From Akkermansiaceae bacterium (GTDB lineage Bacteria; Verrucomicrobiota; Verrucomicrobiia; Verrucomicrobiales; Akkermansiaceae), in contig CAIZNN010000105.1 of assembly GCA_903934285.1 (NCBI GenBank), positions 1 to 34,251 on the forward strand: 34,251 nt of DNA, written 5' to 3'. The translations under genes were made by a program, and so were the position numbers. Below, in pieces: positions 7,118-15,493 of this stretch. Every line of letters starts with the position of its first letter. Position 1 is the stretch's first letter. The notes under the pieces were generated by a model. It saw only the letters and a program-made list of their open reading frames with translations. It ran no database searches and was not told the origin of the DNA.

Positions 7118-7822
7118 TCACGTCCGTTGCTGGGCGCTGCGGATGAGGATATCGGCGATTTCCACATGGCTGGGTGCCTCCAAAATCCCCAGAATCGCCC
7201 ATGCCACATCCTCCGGATCCAACATTTTCATCGCCGCGCGCGTCTGGCTGAGAGCCTCTTCCCGGCCGCGGAAATAATCATCTAGCAACGGAGTGTCCAC
7301 ATACCCCGGCGACACGCAGGCGACTTGGATCGGCGACCCCAGCGCCTTGAGTTCCGAGCGCAGTGCATCAGTCACCGCGCGCACCGCAAACTTGGTCGGC
7401 GCGTAGAACCCGCCGGTCGGCGGCACCCGGTGGCCGCTCAAGGAACACACATTCACGATGCGGCCCCCATCCGCCGGAAAATGCGTCAACGAGAGTTGGC
7501 AACACAGCGTGAGGGCCATCACATTGACCCGCCACATTTCCTCCCAATCCGCCGGATTGCCGTCGCTGATGCGTGAGAGATAGGCCACCCCGGCGCAATT
7601 CACCAGGCCGTCGATTTTTCCCAGCCCGTGAAAAATGGCGGAGACCTCCTCGCGTTGCGTCAGGTCCGCGACAATCGGCGACACATCCTCGGACAACGCC
7701 GCCGGCCGCCGCGTGACGCCGAGCACATTGGCGCCGCGCGCGACGAGGAGTTCACACAAGGCCCGGCCGATGCCACTGGAAGCACCGGTCACCAACAATG
7801 TTTTCCCATGCAGCGATGGCAT
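7118..7822 (-). CDS. Short-chain dehydrogenase/reductase (SDR)
   Basis: A classical NAD(P)-dependent oxidoreductase of 234 residues. It has the cofactor motif TGASSGIG (residues 10-17), NCAG in the position of NNAG, the catalytic Ser in VNVCSLSGHRVP, and YAPTKFAVRAVTD carrying the Y-x-x-x-K pair. PGYVDTPL follows, typical of the cofactor/substrate loop. Substrate cannot be inferred; the sequence is most like the broad group of 'classical' SDRs with many substrates. The frame stays open far upstream, but ATG 7822 starts directly before the first Rossmann strand. It is first in a likely two-gene unit with the lipoprotein and divergent from the outer-membrane gene at 8017. Confidence 0.9.
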   Translation of the reverse strand: MPSLHGKTLLVTGASSGIGRALCELLVARGANVLGVTRRPAALSEDVSPIVADLTQREEVSAIFHGLGKIDGLVNCAGVAYLSRISDGNPADWEEMWRVNVMALTLCCQLSLTHFPADGGRIVNVCSLSGHRVPPTGGFYAPTKFAVRAVTDALRSELKALGSPIQVACVSPGYVDTPLLDDYFRGREEALSQTRAAMKMLDPEDVAWAILGILEAPSHVEIADILIRSAQQRT

Positions 7823-8016
7823 GCCGCGAGCCTGCCACACCGCCCCGCATTGCGCAACCCCGCGCTGCGTCCGTGCAAAACCGGCGCGTTGGCTCTCAAA
7901 AAATAAGCATTTACGCCGCCCACCATTCCCGCCAGCCTCCCGGGTCGCGGCGTGCTGGCACTGCTGCCCGCCCGCGCGGCCCGTCCACCCCCCAAAAAAC
8001 CAACCCACACCTCCGT

Positions 8017-8910
8017 ATGAGACTGCAAACCATCGTATTGGCTGGCACCCTGCTGGCATTGCCTTCCTTGCTCCATGCCCAAGCGCCCCCGCCCTCATTC
8101 ACCGGCCATTACGTGCCGGGAGTGGAAGGCATCAAGGCCGCATCGCTGCCGCCGCCCGGATTCTATCTGCGCGACTACAACGCGTTCTACTCCGCCGGCC
8201 GCGTCAACCAGCCGAACGGCCACAAGGCACCGCTCGATTTCGACGCGTTTGTGTACGCCAACGTCGTGCGCGGCATCTGGGTCACCGGCTGGCAAGTGCT
8301 GGGTGGCAACTTTGTGATGGATGCCCTCGTTCCGTTCCAATACACCGACCTCCAAGTCAACGCCAAGCACGACAGTGACTTCGGCCTCGGTGACATCTGC
8401 CTGGAGCCTGCCGTCATCTCGTGGCACGGTCCGCAGTGGGACGCGGCAGTCGCATATTCCCTGTGGCTGCCCACAGGCGAGTCCCAACCGGGCTCCGCCG
8501 AGCCGGGCAAGGGCTTTTGGGGTCACATGCTCACGGCCGGCGCCACGGTCTATCTCGACAAGGATAAGACCTGGGCGCTCTCGATTCTCAACCGCTACGA
8601 ATTCAATCAGGAGGAAACCGACACCAACATCACGCCGGGTGACCAGTGGACTCTCGAATGGGGCCTCAGCAAAAGCGTCAAACCCACCGTGGACCTCGGC
8701 GTGGTCGGCTACTATCAACGCCAGACCAGCGCCGATGCCGGCAGCGGCGCGGCCCACGCGCGCGACGAAGTGCTGGCCGTCGGCCCGGAAATCAACGCGT
8801 TCTGGCCGGAGCTGGGCCTGTTCACCTCGTTGCGCTACAACTACGAAGTGATGGCGGAAGATCGCCCGCAAGGCCAGACCATCGTGCTGACGCTGACCAA
8901 GGTGTTCTAG
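8017..8910 (+). CDS. Outer-membrane beta-barrel protein, phenol MetA-degradation family
   Basis: A 297-residue protein with a typical signal peptide (MRLQTIVLAGTLLALPSLLHAQA, with cleavage probably after AQA). The mature part begins with HYVPGVEGIKAASLPPPGFYLRDY, close to the opening of the PF13557 (MetA-pathway of phenol degradation / SphA-like) family, and runs in alternating strands: VYANVVRGIWVTGWQVLGG, DICLEPAVISWHGPQWDAAV, AVAYSLWLPTGE, GWTVDLGVVGYY-like segments, ending in TIVLTLTKVF. A terminal Phe is the usual outer-membrane insertion signal. The family is thought to form outer-membrane channels for hydrophobic compounds; the substrate is unknown. The frame is open from 7798, but ATG 8017 gives the signal peptide. 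It lies 62 bp before the symporter-hotdog fusion gene on the same strand, so the pair may act on the same compound. Confidence 0.82.
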   Translation: MRLQTIVLAGTLLALPSLLHAQAPPPSFTGHYVPGVEGIKAASLPPPGFYLRDYNAFYSAGRVNQPNGHKAPLDFDAFVYANVVRGIWVTGWQVLGGNFVMDALVPFQYTDLQVNAKHDSDFGLGDICLEPAVISWHGPQWDAAVAYSLWLPTGESQPGSAEPGKGFWGHMLTAGATVYLDKDKTWALSILNRYEFNQEETDTNITPGDQWTLEWGLSKSVKPTVDLGVVGYYQRQTSADAGSGAAHARDEVLAVGPEINAFWPELGLFTSLRYNYEVMAEDRPQGQTIVLTLTKVF

Positions 8911-8972
8911 TCGGGCCGGTTCCGACAATCCGGCTTGCCGAACCGGCCGAGCGGTGATTGGTTGTGTCTCGC

Positions 8973-10838
8973 ATGAATTTCCGCTGGTTAAACGCACTGC
9001 TGTGGGGCAACTCGGTCGCCTTGGCCTGGATGTGGGGGCTTGGGCTGTTTTTCAGTGTGCAGATGACCTTCATGTTCGGCTTGCAGGGCTTGCTCCTGTT
9101 CGCCATTCCCAATGCTTGCGGGCTGATGCTGTTTGGTTTGCTCACCCAGCGCGTCGCCACCAGCCACGCCGGCGGCCAGGAATCCCTGGCGGTTTTCTTC
9201 GACAAGTTTGCCAAGCCGTTCCGGCTCATTTTCTATCTATACCAGATTCTGGCGCTCACCCTCACGGTGTTTGCGCTGGTGCGCTATTTGTTCGTGCCGC
9301 TGCAACTAACTGCCGGCCCGCTCTTCGCGCTGTACCTGTGCCTCATCGTCTTCGTGATCCTGGCCGCCGGCTGCCTGTTCGGGGAGGAATTCGGCATCCA
9401 GAAGATCAAGCTCAGCCACACGTTGTTAGGGCTGGCCCTGCTCAGCTGCGTGGCCATCATCCTGTTTGGCTTGCAGCCCCTGCTGCCGGCATCCTTCACC
9501 TGGAGCGCGCCGTTTCCCGACAAATGGACCGGGCCATCGTTTCTTGGGTACGCGATTCCACTGGTGGTGGGCCTGCTGGTGGGCCCCTGGCTGGATCTCC
9601 AGCACTGGCAGCGCGCGATCCAGATTCACCGCGAACAGACCTCCATCCGCCTGAGTTATTTCTTCGGCGGCGGCATCTTCTTCCTCTTGTTGCTGTTTCA
9701 TGGCTGCCTCGCCTTGTGGGTGATGTGTAAGGCGGGACTCCCGTTGTTTGCCACCGACTCGCGCGACGGCTTCCAATATGCGCATGACCTGGTCACCCGC
9801 TATTTCATCAGCAATTATGATGCCGCCGGGTGGATGCCCATGGCGTATTTCACCTTCCTCTCGATCTGCGTCCTAACCACCCTGGACAGCGGCTACATCG
9901 CGCTCAAATGGTTCCTTGGCAGCAATGTCGAAAAGAGCCAGAACATGCTCATTGCGCTCATTCCCAAACAAATCATCGGCTCCCCCATCCCGAGCTTCAT
10001 GGTCATCGCCGGCGTTACTCTCGGCGCGATCTGGGCCAAACTGGAATTGGAATATTTCATGGTCGCCTATGCCTCGTTTTTCGTCGGCTATGCGGCGCTG
10101 GCCATCGCCCGCTGCTTTGTGCCCAACTCACAGCAGCCGCTGCCGCAAATCCGCATGTTCTCAATGGCCAGCATGTCCATCGTGATTTTCGCCTTCGGCT
10201 ACCTCAACCGCCAAACCCCGCTACTCTTGTTAGGTTCACTGCTACCGCTGGGGTATGTCTGCTGGCTGGTGTTCAACGCCGATTTGTTGCGCGTGGTCAC
10301 CGAGAAGGCCGGCGAAGTCATGGACGCGGCGGCGGAAATTCCGGCGATCCGCGCGATGACCCGCGCGGCCACTGCGGTGACCGGTTCGGATGTCAAGGCC
10401 CCGGAGCACGACCACGCGCTGGCGGGCCACTTCGAGGGCAAGTGGTTTGTGTATTCGATGATTGCCACCTACGCGGACACCAACTCGGTGGGCAACGTTT
10501 ATTTCGGGATGTACCCGATGTTCGTCGGCAAGACCCGCGAGTTGTTTTTCAACGCCACGATGCCGGGCTTCGATCTGAAGACGACCAAGTTCTTTATTCT
10601 GACGCGTTCCTTCGAGCACAAGTTCATCCGCGAGGCGCGCGAGTTCGAGACCATCACGGTGAAGATCCGCATCGGCGAATACAACCGCAAGTTCTGCACC
10701 CTGGAGCATCAGATCTTCAATTCGGATCACGCCCTGCTGGGCAAGGGGAAGCAGAGCCTGCTGTTTGTCTCGGCCAAGGATTACAGCCTGTTGGACATCC
10801 CGCCGGAAGTCTATACCTCATTCATCAATTACGCCTGA
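8973..10838 (+). CDS. Symporter-like membrane protein fused to a hotdog thioesterase domain
   Basis: A 621-residue two-part protein. Residues about 10-470 hold roughly 12 hydrophobic helices. Two stretches recall sodium:solute symporters: PLVVGLLVGPWLDLQHWQRA, and SICVLTTLDSGYIALKW in the place of the family's S-T-x-DS motif. After a short linker with MDAAAEIPAIRAM, residues about 485-615 form a 4HBT-type hotdog domain: YADTNSVGNVYFGMYPMFVG, KTRELFF, FFILTRSFEHKFIREAREFE, ITVKIRIGEYNRKFC, and HALLGKGKQSLLFVSA. The T-N-x-VGNVYF core is most like enediyne-type acyl-carrier thioesterases. Such a domain cleaves acyl-CoA or acyl-carrier thioesters in the cytoplasm, so uptake or export of an acid coupled to its thioester is a reasonable guess. 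ATG 8973 is preferred to TTG 8958. The domain order is seen directly; the coupling is inference. Confidence 0.72.
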   Translation: MNFRWLNALLWGNSVALAWMWGLGLFFSVQMTFMFGLQGLLLFAIPNACGLMLFGLLTQRVATSHAGGQESLAVFFDKFAKPFRLIFYLYQILALTLTVFALVRYLFVPLQLTAGPLFALYLCLIVFVILAAGCLFGEEFGIQKIKLSHTLLGLALLSCVAIILFGLQPLLPASFTWSAPFPDKWTGPSFLGYAIPLVVGLLVGPWLDLQHWQRAIQIHREQTSIRLSYFFGGGIFFLLLLFHGCLALWVMCKAGLPLFATDSRDGFQYAHDLVTRYFISNYDAAGWMPMAYFTFLSICVLTTLDSGYIALKWFLGSNVEKSQNMLIALIPKQIIGSPIPSFMVIAGVTLGAIWAKLELEYFMVAYASFFVGYAALAIARCFVPNSQQPLPQIRMFSMASMSIVIFAFGYLNRQTPLLLLGSLLPLGYVCWLVFNADLLRVVTEKAGEVMDAAAEIPAIRAMTRAATAVTGSDVKAPEHDHALAGHFEGKWFVYSMIATYADTNSVGNVYFGMYPMFVGKTRELFFNATMPGFDLKTTKFFILTRSFEHKFIREAREFETITVKIRIGEYNRKFCTLEHQIFNSDHALLGKGKQSLLFVSAKDYSLLDIPPEVYTSFINYA

Positions 10839-10847
10839 GCCGCGCGC

Positions 10848-12086
10848 TCAGGCGTTGCTGATCGCCGCGCGGTCGATTCCACGCAGCTCGAACACCCGCA
10901 CAATGGCGGCCTCGATCAGATTGTTAGGACAGGAGGCCCCGGCAGTGATGCCTATGCTCACCGGCTGGCTTCCGAGAAAGACCCGCGAATACGCCGAGAT
11001 GACTTCTTCCTGGCGCTGCAAGTCAAAGTGGACGATTTCCTCCAGCGACTTGATGCACGAGGCGTCGCGAATGAAAAACGTGGGCAGCTGGCGCTCGCCG
11101 ATCTCGACCAGATGGGCGGTGTTGGAGCTGTTGTAGCCGCCGACGACGAGCAACAGGTCGGGCGGCTCGCGCAGCATCTCAAACAAGGCATCCTGGCGGT
11201 CCTGGGTGGCACCGCAGATGGTGTCAAACACCAGCAGGGCCGCGGCGTCGCCATCCCGCGCGATCACGGCCTGGCGCAACCGGCGCTGGATTTCCTCGGT
11301 CTCGCTCTTGAGCATGGTGGTTTGATTGGCCACCCCCAGCCGCCGCAAATGCACGTCCGGGTCAAACCCCGGCGAATAGGCGTGCGCGAAGCGTTGCAAA
11401 AAGGCGGCCCGCTCGCCATGGCCTTGCAGATAGGCGCACACGTAATCCACATCCTCCAATGTTAGAACGACGAGATATTGGCCGTCCCCCAGCTCGCCCA
11501 GGGCGCGCGATGCGGTGGCCCGGGTCTCCTCGTGGTTTTCCTTGCCGTGGATGATGGACGTGACGCCATCCTTGGCATAGCTGCGGACGCGCCGCCAGAC
11601 TTTCATGACATCGCCGCAGGTGGTGTCCACCACCTGGCAGCCGCGCTGCCCGAGCTTGTCCATGAAACTGGTGGGCGCGCCAAAGGCCGGCACGATCACC
11701 ACGTCGTCCGCCGTCAGTTCATCATAGCTCGCATCCAACTCCTGCCACGGCAGCGAGGCAATCTGCATCTCGCGGAGTTGCCGGTTGACCTCGGGATTGT
11801 GGATGATTTCCCCGATCAGAAAGATGCGCTGCGCGGCACACACCCGGCGCGTCGCGTAAGCCAGATCGATCGCCCGCTCCACACCGTAGCAAAACCCGAA
11901 CTCCTTGGCCAACAGCACGGTGGTATTGCCGATCGTGAGTTTGCCGCCGCGGGCGCGGAGTTTTTCCACGGTGGCCGATTGGTAGTGATGGGCCACCTCG
12001 GCGGCGACACGTTCCATCACCTCCGGGCGGCGGAGGTTGACGCGGGACTTGGGCGGGACGGCGGATGGGTCGGCAGCGGTGCTCAT
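10848..12086 (-). CDS. ispH: 4-hydroxy-3-methylbut-2-enyl diphosphate reductase
   Basis: Last enzyme of the MEP pathway: reduces HMBPP to isopentenyl and dimethylallyl diphosphate with a 4Fe-4S cluster. At 412 residues it is the long cyanobacterial/plant-like form, with an N-terminal extension of about 50 residues ahead of the core. The three cluster cysteines are visible in GFCYGVERAID (Cys66), VVDTTCGDVMKVW and ITAGASCPNNLIE. HGKENHEETRATAS supplies the active-site His/Glu, and GGYNSSNTAHLVEI is a conserved substrate loop. The start is ATG 12086, three codons after a possible GTG at 12095; GGGTGG precedes it by about 5-6 nt. IspE lies 3.4 kb away on the other strand. The membrane protein upstream on minus is 43 bp away and may share the transcript. 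Confidence 0.95.
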   Translation of the reverse strand: MSTAADPSAVPPKSRVNLRRPEVMERVAAEVAHHYQSATVEKLRARGGKLTIGNTTVLLAKEFGFCYGVERAIDLAYATRRVCAAQRIFLIGEIIHNPEVNRQLREMQIASLPWQELDASYDELTADDVVIVPAFGAPTSFMDKLGQRGCQVVDTTCGDVMKVWRRVRSYAKDGVTSIIHGKENHEETRATASRALGELGDGQYLVVLTLEDVDYVCAYLQGHGERAAFLQRFAHAYSPGFDPDVHLRRLGVANQTTMLKSETEEIQRRLRQAVIARDGDAAALLVFDTICGATQDRQDALFEMLREPPDLLLVVGGYNSSNTAHLVEIGERQLPTFFIRDASCIKSLEEIVHFDLQRQEEVISAYSRVFLGSQPVSIGITAGASCPNNLIEAAIVRVFELRGIDRAAISNA

Positions 12087-12129
12087 CAGCGCCACCCATA
12101 GCGCAGGAAGCCGTTCTTACCAACTCATT

Positions 12130-12822
12130 TCAGCGGGCCGCGCGGCGCCGGAACGGCAGCGCCAACAAAAAAAACAACACCAACGCCATCCCCATCCCAG
12201 AAACCAAATACCACGGCCACGCCCCGAGGTGATCGAGCAGGCTGGGATTGTCCGGCGGACGGCAGGCAAAGCCGAAATTCGTCCCCAACAGACGGTTGAC
12301 GCACAACACCATGAGCAAATAGCCGAACGCCCAGCCGTAGGCTTCCAGCGGCCCCTTCCACAGCGGTTGTTTGGGCCGCCAACCATCCACGATGGGCAAA
12401 TACAGCGCCGCCCCCACCACCGCAAAGTGCTGCACAAAAAACATCACATACGGCGCACTCGGAAAACCCACCGCGATCGCCGGGGTCACCAGCGCTTGCG
12501 ACGTCGCCGCCAAGCCCCAGAAATACGTCAACGCGCACAGCAGGGGCCGGCGCGTAAGCATGGCGAAGCCAGCGATGATGGCCGCCAAGTCGCATAAATG
12601 CAGCGGCACCAGATTGTCCAGAGATTGCGGCACGTCCAGCGCCAGCCACGCCGCCAGTCCTAGCGGATAGGCACTCAGGTTGGCAAACGCCAGCACCCCG
12701 GCGGCAAGGTGGCGGCTGATGCCACCGCGCCTACCCGCCGCCAGCAACCCCGCCAGCACCAGCACTCCGATCCCCAGCGTGACCAGGTGTTGGAATGAGA
12801 ACGCATGAAACGGCGGCGGCAT
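12130..12822 (-). CDS. TIGR02206/TMEM164-family integral membrane protein (YwaF-like)
   Basis: A 230-residue, very hydrophobic protein with about seven membrane helices and almost no soluble part. Conserved pieces of the TIGR02206 (TP0381/YwaF) group are visible: LVPLHLCDLAAIIAGFAML in helix 3 with the conserved His and Cys/Asp, LTYFWGLAATSQALVTPAI, and FFVQHFAVVGAALYLPIV with the second conserved His. The fold is shared with eukaryotic TMEM164, an acyltransferase acting on ether phospholipids; whether the bacterial proteins do the same is not established. ATG 12822 is the first Met and lies 73 bp from the divergent pdxH start. It is upstream of ispH on the same strand, 43 bp apart. Confidence 0.8.
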   Translation of the reverse strand: MPPPFHAFSFQHLVTLGIGVLVLAGLLAAGRRGGISRHLAAGVLAFANLSAYPLGLAAWLALDVPQSLDNLVPLHLCDLAAIIAGFAMLTRRPLLCALTYFWGLAATSQALVTPAIAVGFPSAPYVMFFVQHFAVVGAALYLPIVDGWRPKQPLWKGPLEAYGWAFGYLLMVLCVNRLLGTNFGFACRPPDNPSLLDHLGAWPWYLVSGMGMALVLFFLLALPFRRRAAR

Positions 12823-12895
12823 GGCGGTGAGTCAACGCCAATTTGCCGCCGGCCGCAATCCTGCAAATAAATCCACCCGCGGCCTTGCGCGGCGG

Positions 12896-13555
12896 ATGGC
12901 CGACGACTATGAACGGCGCATGGATTTGTCTGACTTTCGCAGGGAATACTCCAGCCGCGGGCTGCACCGGGACGCTCTCAAGGCCGATCCCGTGGCGCAA
13001 TTTGCCGAGTGGTTTGGCCACGCCACCGAATTGCAGGTGCCCGAACCCAATGCCATGGTGCTGGCCACGGTGGACGCGCGCGGCATGCCCTACCAACGCA
13101 CGGTGCTGCTCAAATACTTCGATGCCGCCGGCTTCGTCTTTTTCACCAACTTCGACAGCCGTAAATCCCGCCACATCGCCGCCAACCCGCTCGTCAGCGC
13201 CTTGTTCCCTTGGATCACCCTGGAACGCCAGGTCATCGTGCAGGGCCACGCCGAAAAAATCTCCACCGCCGAATCCCTCAGGTATTTCACCACCCGCCCC
13301 CGCGAATCCCAAATCGGCGCCTGGGTCTCCAACCAAAGCGAGGTGATCACCTCACGCAAATTCCTGCTCCAAAAACTCGCCGAAATCCGCACCAAATTCA
13401 GCCACGGCGCCATCCCCCTGCCCTCGTTCTGGGGCGGCTACCGGATCGTGCCGCAATCCATCGAGTTCTGGCAGGGCGGCCCGGCACGCTTGCACGACCG
13501 CTTCCTCTATCAGCTCAGCAACGCCGCCTGGCACATCGACCGCCTCGCCCCCTGA
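12896..13555 (+). CDS. pdxH: Pyridoxamine/pyridoxine 5'-phosphate oxidase
   Basis: FMN-dependent oxidase that makes pyridoxal 5'-phosphate from pyridoxamine- or pyridoxine-phosphate. The 219 residues match the usual length (E. coli 218). Visible motifs: MDLSDFRREYSSRGL near the N-terminus, the flavin-binding strand MPYQRTVLLKYFD, FFTNFDSRKSRHIAANP, QVIVQGHAEKIS, SRPRESQIGAWVS-like text (TTRPRESQIGAWVSNQS), and the PF10590 C-terminal dimerisation block WGGYRIVPQSIEFWQG with RLHDR at the active site. The frame is open from 12821; ATG 12896 fits family length best, ATG 12920 is a shorter alternative. PLP serves many enzymes, including the phosphorylase family at 30920, but no direct link to neighbours is seen. 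Confidence 0.95.
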   Translation: MADDYERRMDLSDFRREYSSRGLHRDALKADPVAQFAEWFGHATELQVPEPNAMVLATVDARGMPYQRTVLLKYFDAAGFVFFTNFDSRKSRHIAANPLVSALFPWITLERQVIVQGHAEKISTAESLRYFTTRPRESQIGAWVSNQSEVITSRKFLLQKLAEIRTKFSHGAIPLPSFWGGYRIVPQSIEFWQGGPARLHDRFLYQLSNAAWHIDRLAP

Positions 13556-13588
13556 GCCCCATCCCACCACGGCCCCGCCCCCGCTGCC

Positions 13589-14068
13589 ATGCAATCCCCC
13601 ACCCGACTCGTGCTCGTCGGCCTCGGCTGCCTCACCCTCGCCTCCTGTGCCTGGCTCGGCCTCGGCCACCAAAAACACCCCCCGGAACCGCCCGCCAAAC
13701 CCACCCTCGTCGGCCGCATCGCATCGGTCCCCGCCGACCGCCGCTTCGTCCTGATCCAAAGCTACGGCAAGTGGTCGGTACCCACCGGCACCATCCTGGT
13801 CACCCGCGGCGCGGACGAACGCACCGCCAATCTGCTCGCCACCGGCGAATCGCTCGGCCAGTTCGCCGCCGCCGACCTGCAAGCAGGCTCCGTCGCGGTG
13901 GGCGACGCCGTGTTGCTCCTGCCCGCTACTCCCCAAAAAAACCTGCCCTCCCCGCCCACGCCCGCCACGCCCGCCACGCCCGCCACGCCCGCCACGCCCG
14001 CCACGCCCGCCACGCCCGCCACGCCCGCCACGCCCGCCCATTGCCCCCCCGCCGCCGGAAACCCCTGA
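13589..14068 (+). CDS. Small lipoprotein with a Thr-Pro-Ala repeat tail
   Basis: A 159-residue protein of unknown family. MQSPTRLVLVGLGCLTLASC is a lipoprotein signal (LASC lipobox, Cys20 lipidated). A compact domain follows, with LVGRIASVPADRRFVLIQSYGKWSVPTGTILVTRG and SVAVGDAVLLLP, a pattern of short beta strands recalling small OB- or SH3-like barrels; I do not recognise a named family. The tail is about nine TPA triplets encoded by a perfect 9-bp repeat, then HCPPAAGNP. Proline/alanine tails are common spacers for proteins that sit at the cell wall or span the periplasm, so its length may matter physically. It follows pdxH by 33 bp and could be co-transcribed. Confidence 0.7.
   Translation: MQSPTRLVLVGLGCLTLASCAWLGLGHQKHPPEPPAKPTLVGRIASVPADRRFVLIQSYGKWSVPTGTILVTRGADERTANLLATGESLGQFAAADLQAGSVAVGDAVLLLPATPQKNLPSPPTPATPATPATPATPATPATPATPATPAHCPPAAGNP
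13958..14038 (+). repeat. 9-bp tandem repeat (ACGCCCGCC) x9
   Basis: Nine exact copies of the 9-mer run without interruption and encode Thr-Pro-Ala in the tail of the lipoprotein at 13589-14068. Because the unit is three codons, slippage changes only tail length. Perfect identity across copies suggests recent expansion. Confidence 0.97.
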
Positions 14069-14256
14069 AAATCAATGAAATGAAAGTATTCTAAAAAATA
14101 TGTACGGCCAATCTAATTTTTTGCTTTCCAAGATTGCCAATTGCGCATACTTTGGGCTTGTCCCGATTGAATCCCTAATTGTAGTTTAATTTCAAGCCTG
14201 CCCGGATGACCAGCCAGAAGTCCCGCAGTTTTTAAAAAACACTTTGGGGTTTGATC

Positions 14257-14271
14257 CATGTCCAAGACATG
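14257..14271. promoter_or_regulatory. Inverted repeat before marR, likely operator
   Basis: CATGTC and GACATG flank CAA, a perfect 6+3+6 palindrome ending 16 bp before the MarR start codon. A second symmetric run (GTTTTT/AAAAAAC) lies at 14228-14240. The gap 14069-14287 is AT-rich in a GC-rich region and holds no supported gene. MarR proteins commonly bind such dyads in their own promoters, so autoregulation is likely by inference. Confidence 0.45.
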
Positions 14272-14287
14272 AACCATACCACCAGCC

Positions 14288-14740
14288 ATGAAACCAACCA
14301 CACTGGGTCCCTCGGTAAAAGCCGACGCCGACCGCCTTGCTGATTTCGTTATTTTCACCCAACGAAGCTGCATCCTCAATCTGTCAGCGGAACTCAACAA
14401 AGGGAACGTCTCGTTTCCGCAGTTCTTTCTGCTGGCCTATCTCTCCAGCGAAGACTACCTGACCATGTCGGATATCGCCAAGAAAATGGGGCATTCGACG
14501 GCCGCAGCCACCGGTCTGGTCGATCGCTTGGAAAACCTGTCCTATGTCGAGCGCCTGCACGCCGCAGAGGACCGCCGTAAGATCATGGTTCGCATCACTG
14601 CCAAGGGCATCGATCTGGTCGCCAAGATGCGCAAGGAAATTGCCAACGATCTGGTGGGCATTTTAGCCGACATGGATGAGGATGAAGCGGAAACCGTCGA
14701 GCACACCAAGCGGGCCATCCGTGGCCGGGCGATCTCCTGA
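14288..14740 (+). CDS. MarR-family transcriptional regulator
   Basis: A 150-residue winged-helix regulator. The N-terminal helix (RLADFVIFTQRSCILNLSAELN) builds the dimer, then VSFPQFFLLAYLSSEDYLTMSDIAKKMG opens the DNA-binding domain. The recognition helix is in HSTAAATGLVDRLENLSYVER, and the wing is AAEDRRKIMVRITAKG, with the Asp-Arg-Arg typical of MarR. The C-terminal helix (MRKEIANDLVGILADMDEDEAE) completes the dimer interface. MarR proteins usually repress their own gene and a neighbour and are released by small phenolic or oxidant ligands; the ligand here is unknown. ATG 14288 follows an AT-rich region with dyad symmetry. The next gene begins 69 bp downstream on the same strand. Confidence 0.92.
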   Translation: MKPTTLGPSVKADADRLADFVIFTQRSCILNLSAELNKGNVSFPQFFLLAYLSSEDYLTMSDIAKKMGHSTAAATGLVDRLENLSYVERLHAAEDRRKIMVRITAKGIDLVAKMRKEIANDLVGILADMDEDEAETVEHTKRAIRGRAIS

Positions 14741-14809
14741 CGCGCGCAATTGCATCGCCCGCAGCGATCCGGCTTGGCGAATCCATCCATCCTCCGTTAC
14801 GCTTCCCCT

Positions 14810-15493
14810 GTGACGGAGGATTTCGCGTTCCTAGACCCGCTGCAAGGTTGCCATCCGGGCATCCGCGCCGGCTGGGTCGGGCGCGTGCCAGGAGTGCCGG
14901 TCAGCGACGAGCGCGAACCGGTGATGCGGGCGCTGCGCCCCCATCACGAAGCGGCCCTGGCCGCCTTTGGCGGCACTCCGCAACGCTGGTGGCGGGCGGA
15001 ACAAGTGCACGGCATCGCCGTGGCCCGGATCCCCGACGCCCGCCAAATCCCCGCCCCCGACGGCTTGCTGGTCGTCCCCGGGGTGGACGGCCTGGTCACC
15101 GACCAACCCAATCTGGTACTCGCGATTTATGTCGCGGACTGCGCCGCCATTTGGCTGGCCGACCGGGCCACCGGCGCGATCGGCCTGCTCCACTCCGGCA
15201 AAAACGGCACTGCCGGTGGCATCCTGGACAATGCGCTGGCCGTCATGGCGCAAGCATTTGGCACCCGGCCCGCCGACCTCACCGCAGTGCTCAGCCCGTG
15301 CATTCGACCGCCCGCCTATGAGGTGGATTTCGCCGCGCAGATCAACGCCCAGGCGGCGCGAGCCGGCATCCATGATTTCCACGACTGCGGGGCCAACACC
15401 GCTACCGATTTCTCGCGCTATTACAGTTATCGTATTGAAAAAGGAAAAACCGGGCGCATGATGGCCCTCCTCGTTAGAGACTCCCGCCCATGA
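14810..15493 (+). CDS. pgeF: YfiH/PgeF family multicopper polyphenol oxidase-like protein
   Basis: A 227-residue member of the PF02578 family, whose characterised members act as purine nucleoside phosphorylase/adenosine deaminase (LACC1-type) and are sometimes called laccase-like. Metal-site residues are visible: His in RAEQVHGIAV, Asp-Cys in YVADCAAIWLAD, and His in LLHSGKNGTAGGIL; SPCIRPPAYEVD matches the conserved G/S-P-x-I-x-P-x-x-YEVD stretch. The HSGKNGT form replaces the more common HAGWRGT, so the Trp-Arg is absent. The frame is open from TTG 14750; GTG 14810 (giving VTEDFAFLDPLQG) is preferred because it fits the family's N-terminus. Its TGA overlaps the ATG of ispE (ATGA), so translation of the two is coupled. 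Confidence 0.85.
   Translation: MTEDFAFLDPLQGCHPGIRAGWVGRVPGVPVSDEREPVMRALRPHHEAALAAFGGTPQRWWRAEQVHGIAVARIPDARQIPAPDGLLVVPGVDGLVTDQPNLVLAIYVADCAAIWLADRATGAIGLLHSGKNGTAGGILDNALAVMAQAFGTRPADLTAVLSPCIRPPAYEVDFAAQINAQAARAGIHDFHDCGANTATDFSRYYSYRIEKGKTGRMMALLVRDSRP

Noticed and set aside
8095..8997. Minus-strand open frame of 300 codons opposite the outer-membrane gene
   Set aside because: Antisense shadow; the plus-strand gene has a signal peptide and barrel strands.
13210..14094. Plus-strand frame with Arg-His-Ala repeats
   Set aside because: Shifted reading of the pdxH end and of the 9-bp repeat; the in-frame product is the lipoprotein with Thr-Pro-Ala.
14113..14400. Minus-strand 95-codon frame at the marR promoter
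   Set aside because: Overlaps the marR start and the AT-rich promoter; no known motif or ribosome-binding site.
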